DNA of 64,000 nucleotides from Lineus longissimus (taxonomy: Eukaryota; Nemertea; Pilidiophora; Heteronemertea; Lineidae): NCBI RefSeq assembly GCF_910592395.1, contig NC_088309.1:250501-314500 (forward strand). Direction: 5' to 3'. Under the pieces are notes generated by a model, which was given only the letters and a program-made list of their open reading frames with translations, was not told the DNA's origin and searched no databases. Below are positions 47,650 through 59,710 of the stretch, piece after piece. Within the stretch, counting starts at the first letter, position 1, and every line of letters starts with the position of its first letter. The position numbers and the translations under genes were made by a program.

Positions 47650-50159
47650 CAACGCATTAATTATCAGTCATTAATTACAAGTCACGTGATCAAATCGAAC
47701 TGTTGCGGCCTTCATTCGACCTGAATGATTTAAATCGATGTGTTTAACCTATATTTTATTGATCATCTATCATTTTGCCAACAATAGCCAAATGTGGGAA
47801 GGGGAATACCATTGATCAATGAGTCACCTGTAGTTGTCAAGGAATGTTAACGAGGAGAAAGCCTGGTGATGGAAGATCGATTACACCACCAGTCCAAGGA
47901 TTTATCATTAATGTAAATGGGCCCCGTATGTTCACCCACGCAACAGCGGAATGCAATCAAAGCGAGGCCAAAGTCCACTAATGACGTCATAATTTGGATG
48001 CCGATGCTGTCTGTCAATAGGGTAGATTGTATGCATTGGGTTGATGCAATTTCCGCAATAACCTGTACCGTATGCAAATCATGGCTTGACATTTTATTCT
48101 GGAACCTTCAGACATGTATTTATAGAACCTGGGCGTTATTTTCGTCACGAAATGCACTTAATCAATCTGGGACAATGCACCTATTTGATTGGGTATTCGA
48201 GAAAAAAAAGGACTTTCTGAATGCAAACAGTGCAATGAGTGTTTACTCATTAAGAAGTGAATGATAGATAAGATTGGTCAATATCTACCTTGTCAGTAGC
48301 CGCCACCTACGCACAAATATTGCTCGGCCGCAAAATATTGGCTCAGGCAGACAATATACTTACAGGTGTTACATTCATACCCTTTACTATTTTGAAACAG
48401 GTGGACCTTCCCATTGTTATTAACGCAGAAGTGACTGAAAATGGACCCTTGAATATCCAAACGGTTTGGCCCTCGCCATGTCTTATCTCATGAGATCTCA
48501 ATGACTGAGGGATCAGGCTTCTCTGGCAAGGTTACCATTGTTTTCATTTGAAGGGTTTGCCATGGTCACGTTTTGGAGTCTCGCCAACGATCTACCCTGG
48601 CGTAGTATTCTTGGAACCGTTTATGAAGGACGAATTACCACACATTAGAGAGGAATTAACCGCATTCCCAGCGTGATGAAGTATGCACAAGTTTAGAGTG
48701 AATCGTTAGATACCAAAAGGCAAGGTTATGGTGGTTGTTGCAACGTTTTTTGTCATTCCCTTGAGTAAGGTCGTTGCCTTCGAGGGACCGCAAAAGATTA
48801 GTCAAAGGCGCAAAAGATTCGTCTCTTTTTGTCAACCCGGTGTAACAGTTTTAAATGTCCTAGGATATAGTGTTCCGGGGTATGCACTTTAAACCTCAGT
48901 GATAAAGCAGGTCATGGGTTTCTAATTAAGAACGTTTGACTGACTGATTTCTTCTGGGAGCTTAGCGATCCTGTTCAATAGACCTCTCTATTACAAAACC
49001 TTCCCGACTGACAAACGGACGCCGAATGCCCCCGTAATGGTAATCAGAGGTTACGATAACAGCTCGTACCGTACCTAACTGATTTTTGATGACCTGCTGT
49101 GGACTTACTCAGGACATAGAAGAAGCTAGAGCGATACGCTGTGTATACATAGTGTGCGGAATCTGAAAATCATACAACTTCATATAAAGTATACATCTAG
49201 CACACGACGTATCTCATGCACCAAATTATTTCACGGTCTAAATCCTCCCTGAAGAAAATTTGCTGGGGAAATATTCTTGCCGAGTTCTTAGAAAACTTGA
49301 CATTATTTGGAGAATCGCTGCCTATCACTTGTCATATACACAGGTGCCTTTTTCTTAGGTTGGTCAAACTCAAAATGTCGATTGACGTCATGGCCCAGTT
49401 CCTTTCTTATCAAGCTATAACTGGCACCATAACACATCACAAATGAACAAAGAGAGCCGTCCAAAGTCAGGGAAATATTGCCCGCAGGCTTCCAAGAACA
49501 TAAAGGAGCTAAAGCCGTGCTTGAAATACTGATTTGATATCTTTGGGCCAGACATGGCACCACTGTAAAAAAAGTGACATATTCGTGTTGGTTGCTTTGA
49601 CGATGACATGCGACAGCCATGCAAGCTGACAAGTTGCTGCTTTGTTCATCAAAACAAAGTTTAAGAACGTAACGTCTGAACATCTGAACGCGAGATCAAT
49701 CCTTCTGAGAATGGCAAACATACGGTGCATCAAAAAATGCAACACATTCAGTACACACACCACTATATCATTACAAATACACGTAGTAAGACTTTTGTTT
49801 AGCAGCCAAAGACTGAAATGTTTGATGTAATTCGTCACAATATCGCAAGGGTTGTATGATGCAAAGTTTATCAGTTGTTATTTATCTTGCTGGTGATACT
49901 CAGACTCTACAGGACCGTGTTCAAAGTAAGCGCAGGAGCGAGGTTTTTGTCCCGAGTTACTTTTAGATCTGCTTTTCAAAACGATGACAAGTGAAGAATG
50001 AAATACTTTGACAAGAGACCAATGTATACATTCGATGAATTATATCTTTACTCTCCATGGTGGTACTCAGCACGTGTCAGTGAAGGACGTTTGCAAAACG
50101 ACTCGAGAAAGTCTTTCAAGCCGTTGTGAGCTAATGGCTTCTCCTTTCTCTCGCTCTGT
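47650..50159. other. Gene-free region upstream of the P450 gene
   Basis: Open frames of up to 126 codons occur on both strands around 49.3-49.8 kb but overlap each other, carry no motif and have no splice context. Nothing is annotated. Confidence 0.5.
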
Positions 50160-50897
50160 TCAGCATGTTTCGTGTGGCTGTCCTATGACCTCAGCATGTT
50201 TCGTGTGGCTGTCCTATGTCCTCAGCATGTTTCGTGTGGCTGTCCTATGTTCTCAGCATGTTTCGTGTGGCTGTCCTATGTTCTCAGCATGTTTCGTGTG
50301 GCTGTCCTATGTTCTCAGCATGTTTCGTGTGGCTGTCCTATGTCCTCAGCATGTTTCGTGTGGCTGTCCTATGTCCTCATCATGTTTCGTGTGGCTGTGC
50401 TATGTCCTCAGCATGTTTCGTGTGGCTGTCCTATGTCCTCAGCATGTTTCGTGTGGCTGTCCTATGTCCTCAGCATGTTTCGTGTGGCTGTCCTATGTTC
50501 TCAGCATGTTTCGTGTGGCTGTCCTATGTTCTCAGCATGTTTCGTGTGGCTGTCCTATGTTCTCAGCATGTTTCGTGTGGCTGTCCTATGTTCTCAGCAT
50601 GTTTCGTGTGGCTGTCCTATGTTCTCAGCATGTTTCGTGTGGCTGTCCTATGTTCTCAGCATGTTTCGTGTGGCTGTCCTATGTCCTCAGCATGTTTCGT
50701 GTGGCTGTCCTAAGTTCTCAGCATGTTTCGTGTGGCTGTCCTATGTTCTCAGCATGTTTCGTGTGGCTGTCCTATGTCCTCAGCATGTTTCGTGTGGCTG
50801 TCCTATGTTCTCAGCATGTTTCGTGTGACTGTCCTATGTCCTCAACATGTTTCGTGTGGCTGTCCTATGTCCTCAGCATGTTTCGTGTGGCTGTCCA
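50160..50897. repeat. 31-bp minisatellite, about 24 copies, open in all three plus frames
   Basis: Tandem copies of a 31-bp unit starting AGCATGTTTCGTGTGGCTGT, nearly identical (TTC/CTC alternation). Because 31 is not a multiple of 3, each frame reads through all three phases as the same 31-residue repeat, which includes QHVSCGCP, FVWLSYVL and FRVAVLC. Three long frames (308, 218 and 165 codons) result. They are a property of the repeat and not evidence of genes. Confidence 0.95.
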
Positions 50898-52146
50898 TGA
50901 CTATGAAGGGTTAGCAGTATCGGGAAATGAATGAGGACAATGGGATGGTGACAAACACCAAGTAATTCAATAAAGTTGTTACAACATCAAGCAGCGTTTG
51001 AAAATGGCTTTCCGACGTGTTAAAGTTGTTTTGTTTTGAACATTGCTGCTTTGATTCTGTATACTGGTACCAGTCTTTCAATTTGAAAGAATCTGCTGGT
51101 ACTGACCTGCTGTGCGACGTTGTTTTGGACATTCCTTTTCGCATTGATGGCACCACCCTGTTTAAGGCCATGTTGATATGGGCACTCCTTCTTGCAGAGA
51201 GGTGATTGCTCTCGAATGCCTGCCTACCAATACCAGTTTAAAGTTTTGACACCTGAGTTATTTATTTGTGACCCCATCAGTCAATCCGCACCTGGGATTT
51301 TGCATATCTCAATTCTTAGAAAGTAACTGAAGCGTGAATGGGTCACAGAAATGACAATTATCCACGAACGCTAGACTTAAATACTTTATGATACTCCTGA
51401 CACGGTGACCCTTTCTAGGACTCGTGTCCAACCCGGTCATGGCCACGGAGACAACGGGTTGTCCGGCCGTGAAATAGCCACTCTTTCAAAATGAAACGAA
51501 TGCCAATTCCAAGGTTAGGAGTGTGTTCTTTGTCTTTCAGAGAAAGGCATGCCATGTTTTCAACTGGCATTCACTTCATTTTGAAGGAGTTCTAATTGTT
51601 TTAGGATTTCGTGTTCTAACCAAAATGGTGGAGCGTTTGGCCAACCATTAAGTCATTCCATAAAGATTGTATATGTAGGCTACTTTTAACTTTGAACAAT
51701 CTTTGAAATTGGCTTTCAATGGGGATTCTCGATGAAGGACCTCGGCATGCGGCCAAGAATTCGCTCTCAGTTAAGCACCCTAGATAATCTGGAAAAAATC
51801 AGGGTAAGGTGATCGGTTAACGAATCGTTTGTGATCACTGAACTGGCTGTAGGAAGGATTTACAAAATTGTCGCTGAGATGCTTATTAGCCTGGGTGATT
51901 AATCATCAATGTTTCATCCATGATGGTGATGGAGAATCTCTGTATGAACCTCTGTAGAACGTCCATCCATGGACGGAGACATTGCGATTATACAGTACAT
52001 GTACTATGCTTACAGAAAGCAAGACACGCGTGTCGTCACATTTATCTAGAGTCTCCATCTATGGGCATCTTGTGGAGGAATTTAGGCACGATGGCAGGCC
52101 ATTGCAATGAGTAGTACGAAGAGCAGTGAATCGTAATTTGAAATAA
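50898..52146. other. Gene-free spacer
   Basis: No exon, RNA gene or clear repeat was recognised. It ends at the candidate poly(A) signal of the SLC43 gene. Confidence 0.45.
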
Positions 52147-52152
52147 TTTATT
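52147..52152 (-). terminator. Candidate poly(A) signal of the SLC43-family gene
   Basis: AATAAA on the minus strand, about 950 bases beyond the stop codon at 53100. Confidence 0.35.
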
Positions 52153-53099
52153 GTTGGTTTCGATTTGCATATTAATACACCTTGTCAGCGTTGGGTCCAT
52201 ACCATTGTGGACAACCGTACACTTGTTCTATTACCGAAACGGCGAGTCCATTGGCCAGCGCCTCTGTTATTTGGGGTGGTCAGTTCCGCTCGGCTATCAA
52301 GAAATGGCCACATTAGTACGTGCACCCCTGAATAACAAAGACCATTGTCAAGGACTCCTACTGCTGTAACATAACAATTGTACCATTGTCCACACAGTGC
52401 ACAGAGCATGATGAAATCACCCGCCCGTTGATTATTCAATGCCTTGTATACACTGTTTAAAGGCTAATGTTTGATAATACATTAAATGCACAGGTATTTC
52501 AAATACGATCAGTTGTGCACAACGCATTTCGTATTTACAATGAAGTGTATAGCATTAGATATAGCAGCAAACTTGACTGAGGGTCGCTCTTATTATTCTA
52601 GTCTTCTCTAATTAGAGATAGGCCTGCTCTGGGATATCAGTTGGTTTATGGAAAGTTATACATGATAATTTTTACCGATAATTTTACACGATTCCCTACC
52701 ATCTCTAGAATAGAGATAATCTCTGCATTGTCACTTACAATTATAATTTCGTAATTAGAGCACGATACGAGCTTCACATTTACACACGCATTCTATTTCA
52801 ATATAATGAAATCTGAGATCGGTCCGCATAAGCAAGAGGAAACATCATTTCGATACAAATCATTCGATAGAGTTATAGGAAATGTTGTTCGAATATTTGT
52901 CATCAAGAAAATAATTGTTTCGCGCGTTAGCAGTAAAAAGGCGTTAGCCACACGTGCAGGGGCAAATTGAGCAGAAATCTGTAGCTACGGGACTCGGAGG
53001 CACGCAATATTATCCGTCTTGGCTATGCATGCACAAGTTATTGATGGACCATTTCGCCACGAATAAGAAAAAAAGTGCTTGTAGCGCTTTGGTGGTGTC

Positions 53100-56000
53100 T
53101 TAAAATGCTGTTGTTCTATCGAGTGTCAAGTCACTAGTTGTGGTCAAGGTATCTCCCTTCTTCAGTTGTTGCACGGCACTGTAACTATTAGCGTCAGCTG
53201 ACCAGATGGAGTTCATGACTCTCTTCTCGTTCTCTCTCTCGAGATGTTTCACGCGAACTGTCAAGTGAACTGGATGTGAGCAGATCACGACAAGCAGCAC
53301 ACCAAGACCGACGAACACCTGAAAGAAGAAATGAAAATAACAACCTGTGAATTGGCTTATTTCCAGCTGCGATGTAGTTTGGTTCAGTTTGGGCGTGACA
53401 AAGATCCTAGTGAACCACGGAACCCAAAACCCAAATGATGATGATGACGATGAAACGACTGGATTGAACTCTCCAAGTTTTGGAATTCCGTACTTCTCCC
53501 TTCACATTTTGTTTTCTACTTACATAATACGGCTTGACTTCTGGCACCAGTTTGAGTAATATCAACAATGGGTAATGGCAGGCTCCAAAGATTGTCCCAA
53601 TAAGTACAGTGACTGAAAACAGTCGCCCGAAAAACGCCTTTGGATAGCTGAAAGAAAGGACAAGTCTACGACTGAACAGTCGACACAGATATCGATGATA
53701 ACTTGTTTTAAGGAATTGAACCCGAGGCGGAGGACCTTGGTTGAGTTACCAAGACACTCGAGGGTGGAGCTAAAATACAGTCCAAACCCGAGCCGACAGG
53801 CGAGGGTTTGGACGAAATTTTAGCTCCACCCGAGAGTGTCTTGGTAACTCAACCAAGGTCCGAAGCCGAGGGTTCAATTTCTATTCTAAAATACCTCAAA
53901 CTTAAAAAGATAGGCCACGAAATAACTTGAATATGTGCGAATTTGGCAAATTCCATCCATCGCCTGCCCGGAGCGCCGGTAGCGCCGTTGTTTACATTAT
54001 GTTACGGCAGCCCGTATAGGAAGTCCGGATCGGCTCGCTCAAGTGACGCTAAAATCCGCGCAAATGGGCTATTTGGAGCGTTTTTCTCAGCAAATATGTG
54101 TAGTGCTCATTAAAAAACTTAGGGTGGTTGATGCTTCCTTGGCTGATTTGTGTTTGAAGCAGTGTTTTGAGAGCCTCAAACTTCTGAAGTGAGCTGTGTG
54201 CATGGTTCCACATTTTAGTGCAACCCGAGGGAACTTTGGTAGAGCATCTTGGTTGCGTGTCCAAAACACTCCACTCTCAGAACGAGGCTTATGCATTTTC
54301 CATTTAAAAGTTGACTTTACGGTACCAAGGTATTTTAGAATATCATTCTAAGTATGGACTGCTGGTAAGGCAGATCATATTTGTGCGATGAAGAAGACGG
54401 CATGAGTAGACAAGGAGTTGATTACAGACACTAAAGTGGGGCATCGACCGTAAGTTGTGATTTTGGTCAGCTTTAGCTTCGTAGCGGTTATGGTAGCTTG
54501 CGGATGTTCGCTGGTACCTGCCACTAGATCGGATCTGCCAAAAGATGCACTCCGAACGCAGTAGATCGCCCACGTCCCTCCTCCCAGGAAGACCATGTTT
54601 ATGACTACTATGAGTTTCTCGGGAGTCTACCCACGGAAGCACCACTACCGATGGGCTGCCGTTATCACAACCGTCAACTGGGTGTGACAAGAGAGAACAA
54701 CTCCCACCACTGTTGTCCTATCTGAGGTCTCAGGTCACAACCGAAGGCACATGAGACACTGAGGTGGATATATGCTACACAGTTTGTATATGCTGTTGTA
54801 TTAGTTAGGAATTCACATTTATATACGTAAACAGAATAAAGCAAAAACAACAGAGGGATAAAAGGAAGGAACAAGCAATGCAACGACAGTGGCCCCGGTG
54901 AAGTCGATTCATCTTTGACTTCAAGGCTTGGGAGTCCGAGTAGGATGGTCGTAAGAGAGGTGAGCTGGTGAGAGCCGGTAATATATGGAATGGCAAGAGG
55001 GTAGACGGTGTCTCGAGACAGAGGTCTGGGAAAGTGCTAGGGTGGTTAATGATGATAGTTTATGACCTACATGTGTCTGTGAGGTGTTAGAGACGCAAGG
55101 TGAGACAGTTCCCTTCCAGCTAGGTCTCTCCCTTCAGCCAGACATGCCCTAGAAGTTAATGAAGTTCTCAGGAAGTTTATTGATGAACGGAGTTAGTTGG
55201 TGAAGTCCGAAGCATGGTATTGTCGCATATCGATGCTTTGCCCCTCATCACATCGTGATAGGTAGTTTAGAACGGGCTTCGCCATTGTTAGCATAGTCAT
55301 TGAGATGGTAGAACGATAGCCTATACATTTAAGGTAAAAACCAGAGATGTTCCGTTTTGTCAACGCACACAACAAGTTTGTTAATTCCCGCTACGATGCA
55401 ACAAACAAAACCTTTGTTGCATGCGTTACCAAACTGGAATGCTGGGTATTAAACCGTGCATGTGTATCCGCATTTCTTCTCTTACTGCAATGACTTTCGT
55501 CAGAGAGGTCGAGATAGAAAGCGTGCAAAAAGAAACCGTTAAACTTATTCTCAAGTTAAAAGGATAGGCCGACTACTCTACTTCCGATAGATAGAACAAA
55601 CGGCATGCTGACGCATACATGTACTTACATTTGAAATATATACACAGCCATAGTCGCCCAGGAGAAATAGTTGACGATCAGAAGGAGTAAGTCTATGGCA
55701 TAGAGCGTTTCCTTGGCGCTGGCGAAAAGAGGGATGAAGACTATTCCGGCCAGGATGAGACCGAGGATGGAGGTGACTGTCACTGGGATGATGCTCCCTT
55801 TGAGGTGGATAATCTCATCTGTAAGTTGAGGTTATAGGTTTACTATGTGATGTGAAGTCTTTACATGTAACAGTGAGAGCAACTTGGTTCAGAAGTCGTG
55901 ACATACAGCGCCTCCCTGCCTGCCAGAGATAACTCAGTGTTGTTTGATCGTTCAACAAGGATTTTCAACATCCTGGGATCACAGTGACCGGTGATCCACT

Positions 56001-59000
56001 AAGTACCCTCCCTTGACATCTGAAATGACTACGTAAGCCATAATCAAAGTCAATGTGATATAAGGCAGGCTTTGGGAGGTACCAGATAAGGTTCTTCCAC
56101 TGACCAATAACATGTCAACTTCAAACTGGTCAAAGTGACAAAACTTTTCGCTTATCTTCAATTCAACGAGACGCCTTTTGGGCGTAAATATCGTTTAGGT
56201 TTGAAAGTGACAACCATCCTCAAATAGTGACTTGCGAGATTAAAGTTTGGTTGGACTAAGTGGGTCAAATCGTTCTTTGGCGTTTGAACTTACTGTCATC
56301 GAACTTCTTCCCTGTGTGCTTTCGTCGATGGTCCATACCAACGCCTATGACGGGAGCGAGAATAAGCAAGCAGATATGCCCGTAGTAGTAGATTTCCTCT
56401 CGATAAGCTGTAAAAGGGAAGGGAGAATCAGGTATAATGTGGTTAAACTCAGCAATTGACGCATGACTCTGATATTGCAATAGAATAGCACCACAACGAA
56501 ATGGTAAACTTCAGATTTTTCGGTTTTTCTTTTTTCAAACTGACAGCCTGTGAACTTTAAAGAACATCCCGTTATATGGTAACATTCAATCTTTGTCCAA
56601 AAGAAGCCGGTTGGCCAATCGTTTGTTGAATACCATTGAAGTTACGCCAGCCAGAGCTACATCTTATCATGCACACGCTCTTGTCCTCAGCTTTTGCCCT
56701 TGATGACCTATCGAACTTTACCAGTACCGATCGGGTTTTCTTTGGTCCTCACCTACGGTTTCTGTAGTTAGATTAAATCTCATGGAGGCTATAAACCAGT
56801 TCTGAAGCTGAAGGACGGAGAACCACATCACATGGAGGATAAAGGTGGCAGTACACGTCACCCTGCAATAAGTCTCCCTCTCAATGAACAGGTTGGTGCC
56901 GCCACTCATGTTGCTGACCGTGGAGCGCCCATCATCAATGATCGGCTCGTCCACGTCTCCCGGTAAGGTCCCATTACGGATCGTCTGCCGGTAGATCTTT
57001 TTGCTGTTCATCTTGATGTGGCTTGTCTCACGAGGCCTGTACCGGTCCAAGCCAAACTCGCTCTCCTCTGTTCGAATCATTGAATGGAAGAAGAAGGTCG
57101 TTGCTATGGGGATCAAGGTAATACCCCCCATCACGAAAAAGATGTACTGCCGCGGAACCCAAGTGAAGTCGTTGATGATATACTGAAACAGAAAGGAAAA
57201 CCGTGGATGTCCCTTGGTCTTTGCCTTTACCTTGCCAGCACATGGAACCGTTGAAGATTTCAGGAAAAGTCTTGTACGTCGAGTATTTGACATGCTATTG
57301 GATTGATTCACGTTTACAGGGCTGAAGTAAGACTTGAATATGTATCTTTCTAATCCGTTTTGTCAACGAAATCCTTTTTCGGTGCAGTCAAGCTTGATAC
57401 AACAAAGCTTTCACTGCGTGCGATGACTAAACGGATAATTATCAAAACACGCCCGCTGTCTAGTATCGTGAATGCATGGTGGAAGTGAAGTTTCGTTCTT
57501 CATCGATCGTCAGCACGGATACAACGGTATTCATCCAACGAGGGTAGAGGTAAAGATGAAGCAAAAATGACTATGCTCACCTTTATGGCTAAATAGACGC
57601 CAGAACTGCTGAAGAAGCAGCCGACGATCACACAGATGATGGTACTTCTTGCCGAGTAGAAGTAGTTTGAAAGCTGAATGTTAGAGAGTAGGAGAACGAG
57701 ACCACCGCTATGGACCAGCACTGTCCCTCCGTATAGAAGTAGGCTGAGATCTGAAATGGATTGGGGAGAGATGTGGAGAAAGACCAAGGTACAGGGACTG
57801 TTCAGTACACAGGTCAATTCACATTTGGGATCAGGATCGGGGGACGATTTATGAGTCGGTGCATCGATAACTTTCAGAAATGAACCAACTGGTGATCAGA
57901 CAAACGTTTTTTGAAACCACATTATAGAAAAAAGAACTTGCGCCACGTTACCTATCAAGCTACCATCTTTCAACCGGGATTTAAACATGCATGCTTATCA
58001 ACCGTTTCCAACTAAGGCTATGGGAATCTTCTGCAGTGCTTGTGGACAAAACGATTCAGACTCACCTTCAGCTGCGTATGCTATCATCAGGTTCCCGGCA
58101 ATGATGAAGACACTGAAATCAACGAGAGGGCTTCTTTATTTGATTTTCATACTATGAACTTAATTGCAATGATTTGGAAATTCTTGACACCAGAAATATG
58201 TAAAAAGAGCGAGAATGCAAAACAAACAATTAATGAAGAATTACTACCGGTATCGTCTTTCTTTTCTTTATGTGTCAATTCATTGAAGACAGTTCTGAGC
58301 CAAGCGCGGGAAAACTTTGAGTGCTTCGGGTTGAACTCATCATTGGGTTAAGTTACTAGCACTTGACACTTTGGACATACCAGGCGTATGAACCATCTAT
58401 GGGACTGAACCACATCATATGGATGGTAATACTTTACTAAGGGGAGACATGCAAACGTATCGTAGACGAGCTATTCTTTTCTTTCATCCAGAAATGGGCT
58501 AATTGACTTAATTAAACTTGTCTGATTCAGCAGTATTTCATATGATGAGATGAATTCGATGAACTGTTCAATCCATGTAGTGCACAGGTAAAAGATAGAT
58601 ATAGAAATATTAGGATACGAACTGATGAGAATGTGTTTTGGTTTGTGTTTCTACGCCCCACCAGGCTGTGGTTTGAACTCGGCCACATGGCGTTCGTCTT
58701 TTCAGTGGAATTGTCCCAATAACTCGGAAGATCATTACTGTAGTTGTTGGATTGGGTTTGCCAGTCATTGATAAAACAACAAACCATAAACCAAGTATTA
58801 ATATGGAAATGCCGATGAATTAGGTTACGGACATTTGACGGATGACGTGATTATGGCGACAGCTGTAACCGGTTTGCAATAATGCACAACATAATATTTT
58901 TTATCACAAATTATGTATTGATATATGACATAGGTCTTAAAGTACTAGGACAATGTGCATAGGCTAATAAATCGGTGCGTTGTATCACACACAGCCACAT

Positions 59001-59690
59001 GACAAATATCTGTCGATGGCAAAAGGACTCTGCTATCTCACAGAAAACCTGGGGCATCATGATATGTCAAACTGTTGAACAAACCAATACTTACATGCCA
59101 ATGATCCTCACCAACCACGTGCCACAGACATCATAGAGAATACCAATGATCAAGAGCAGAAACGGCGCACCAAAGATGGCGGCCAAATAGATAAACACAT
59201 ACGTCTGCCACTCTTCCTCACAGCGGTAACCTTTCAAGGGGAGGATGCCGTACCATCCATCCTCACTGGTAATGGGAGACACCACAGCCATTGAAATGCC
59301 ATTGGACCCATCTGGTGCAGGCAGTGCTGTGGCGTGCTGTCCTTCGCTTAGAGTCTCAAATAATGTTATCACGTCTGACCCAGTGTCATATTTGACATTG
59401 CCACCTCCGTCATCTTGGACATCATTGTTTCGTAATGTCCGTCTGTATCTTTGTTTATTAACATCATCTTCCACCATTAACCTGATGTCGCGGACTGTCA
59501 GCTTGATTGTGGCATTATTTTGAATAGATGACATGTTAACGCAGATGTCAGTGAACACCCCATCGTTCCGCAACACGTCCACAAGATATATCCAACCGAA
59601 CATCACGCCGGACAACAACAACATTTCAACACAGCAGAAGATAATCCCCACCACGCGTTTGCAATTTCCGCACGCCATCTTGAACCTCAT
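53100..59690 (-). CDS. SLC43-family transporter (LAT3/LAT4/ENBT1-like), 629 aa
   Basis: Eight exons on the minus strand join in phase: 59690-59095, 58112-58066, 57750-57581, 57182-56753, 56407-56294, 55818-55629, 53647-53524 and 53318-53100. The first ATG after an acceptor-like site at 59711 is used; a second ATG at 59678 has a stronger context. TM1 (GIIFCCVEMLLLSGVMFGWIYL) and the VLRNDGVFTDIC end are typical of SLC43. After TM2 comes ILYDVCGTWLVRIIG in the place of the MFS loop 2-3 motif. NIQLSNYFYSARSTIICVI then GCFFSSSGVYLAIK matches the SLC43 TM4-5 signature. The cytoplasmic loop 6-7 is long and basic. Family members move large neutral amino acids (SLC43A1/A2) or nucleobases (SLC43A3) across the plasma membrane by facilitated transport; which one applies here is unclear. 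The first extracellular loop is about 100 residues, with an NNAT glycosylation site, longer than usual. The C-terminus is hydrophilic. Confidence 0.9.
53713..53881. repeat. Near-perfect hairpin (inverted repeat) of about 170 bp
   Basis: Arms of about 75 bases pair around a short loop near 53795. GGACCTTGGTTGAGTTACCA at about 53731 has its reverse complement near 53842. It lies in intron 7 (between exons 55818-55629 and 53647-53524) of the SLC43 gene. A fold-back or MITE-type insertion is likely. Confidence 0.85.
53883..54341. mobile_element. MITE-like element with 14-bp terminal inverted repeats
   Basis: ATTCTAAAATACCT at 53883-53896 has its exact reverse complement at 54328-54341. The interval has no coding capacity. 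It directly abuts the hairpin, so the two could be parts of one composite element. No clear target-site duplication was established. Confidence 0.5.
54342..55628. other. Remainder of intron in the SLC43 gene
   Basis: No exon or repeat array was recognised between the MITE-like element and the exon at 55629-55818. Confidence 0.45.
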
Positions 59691-59710
59691 TGAGATGATG
59701 AAACAAACGT

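Noticed and set aside
49303-49838. Overlapping minus-strand frames of 109-126 codons
   Set aside because: No motif, overlap with each other and with plus frames, and no splice context.
50008-50934. A 308-codon plus-strand frame as a real protein
   Set aside because: It is produced by a 31-bp tandem array that is open in every plus frame. There is no start context, splice support or family.
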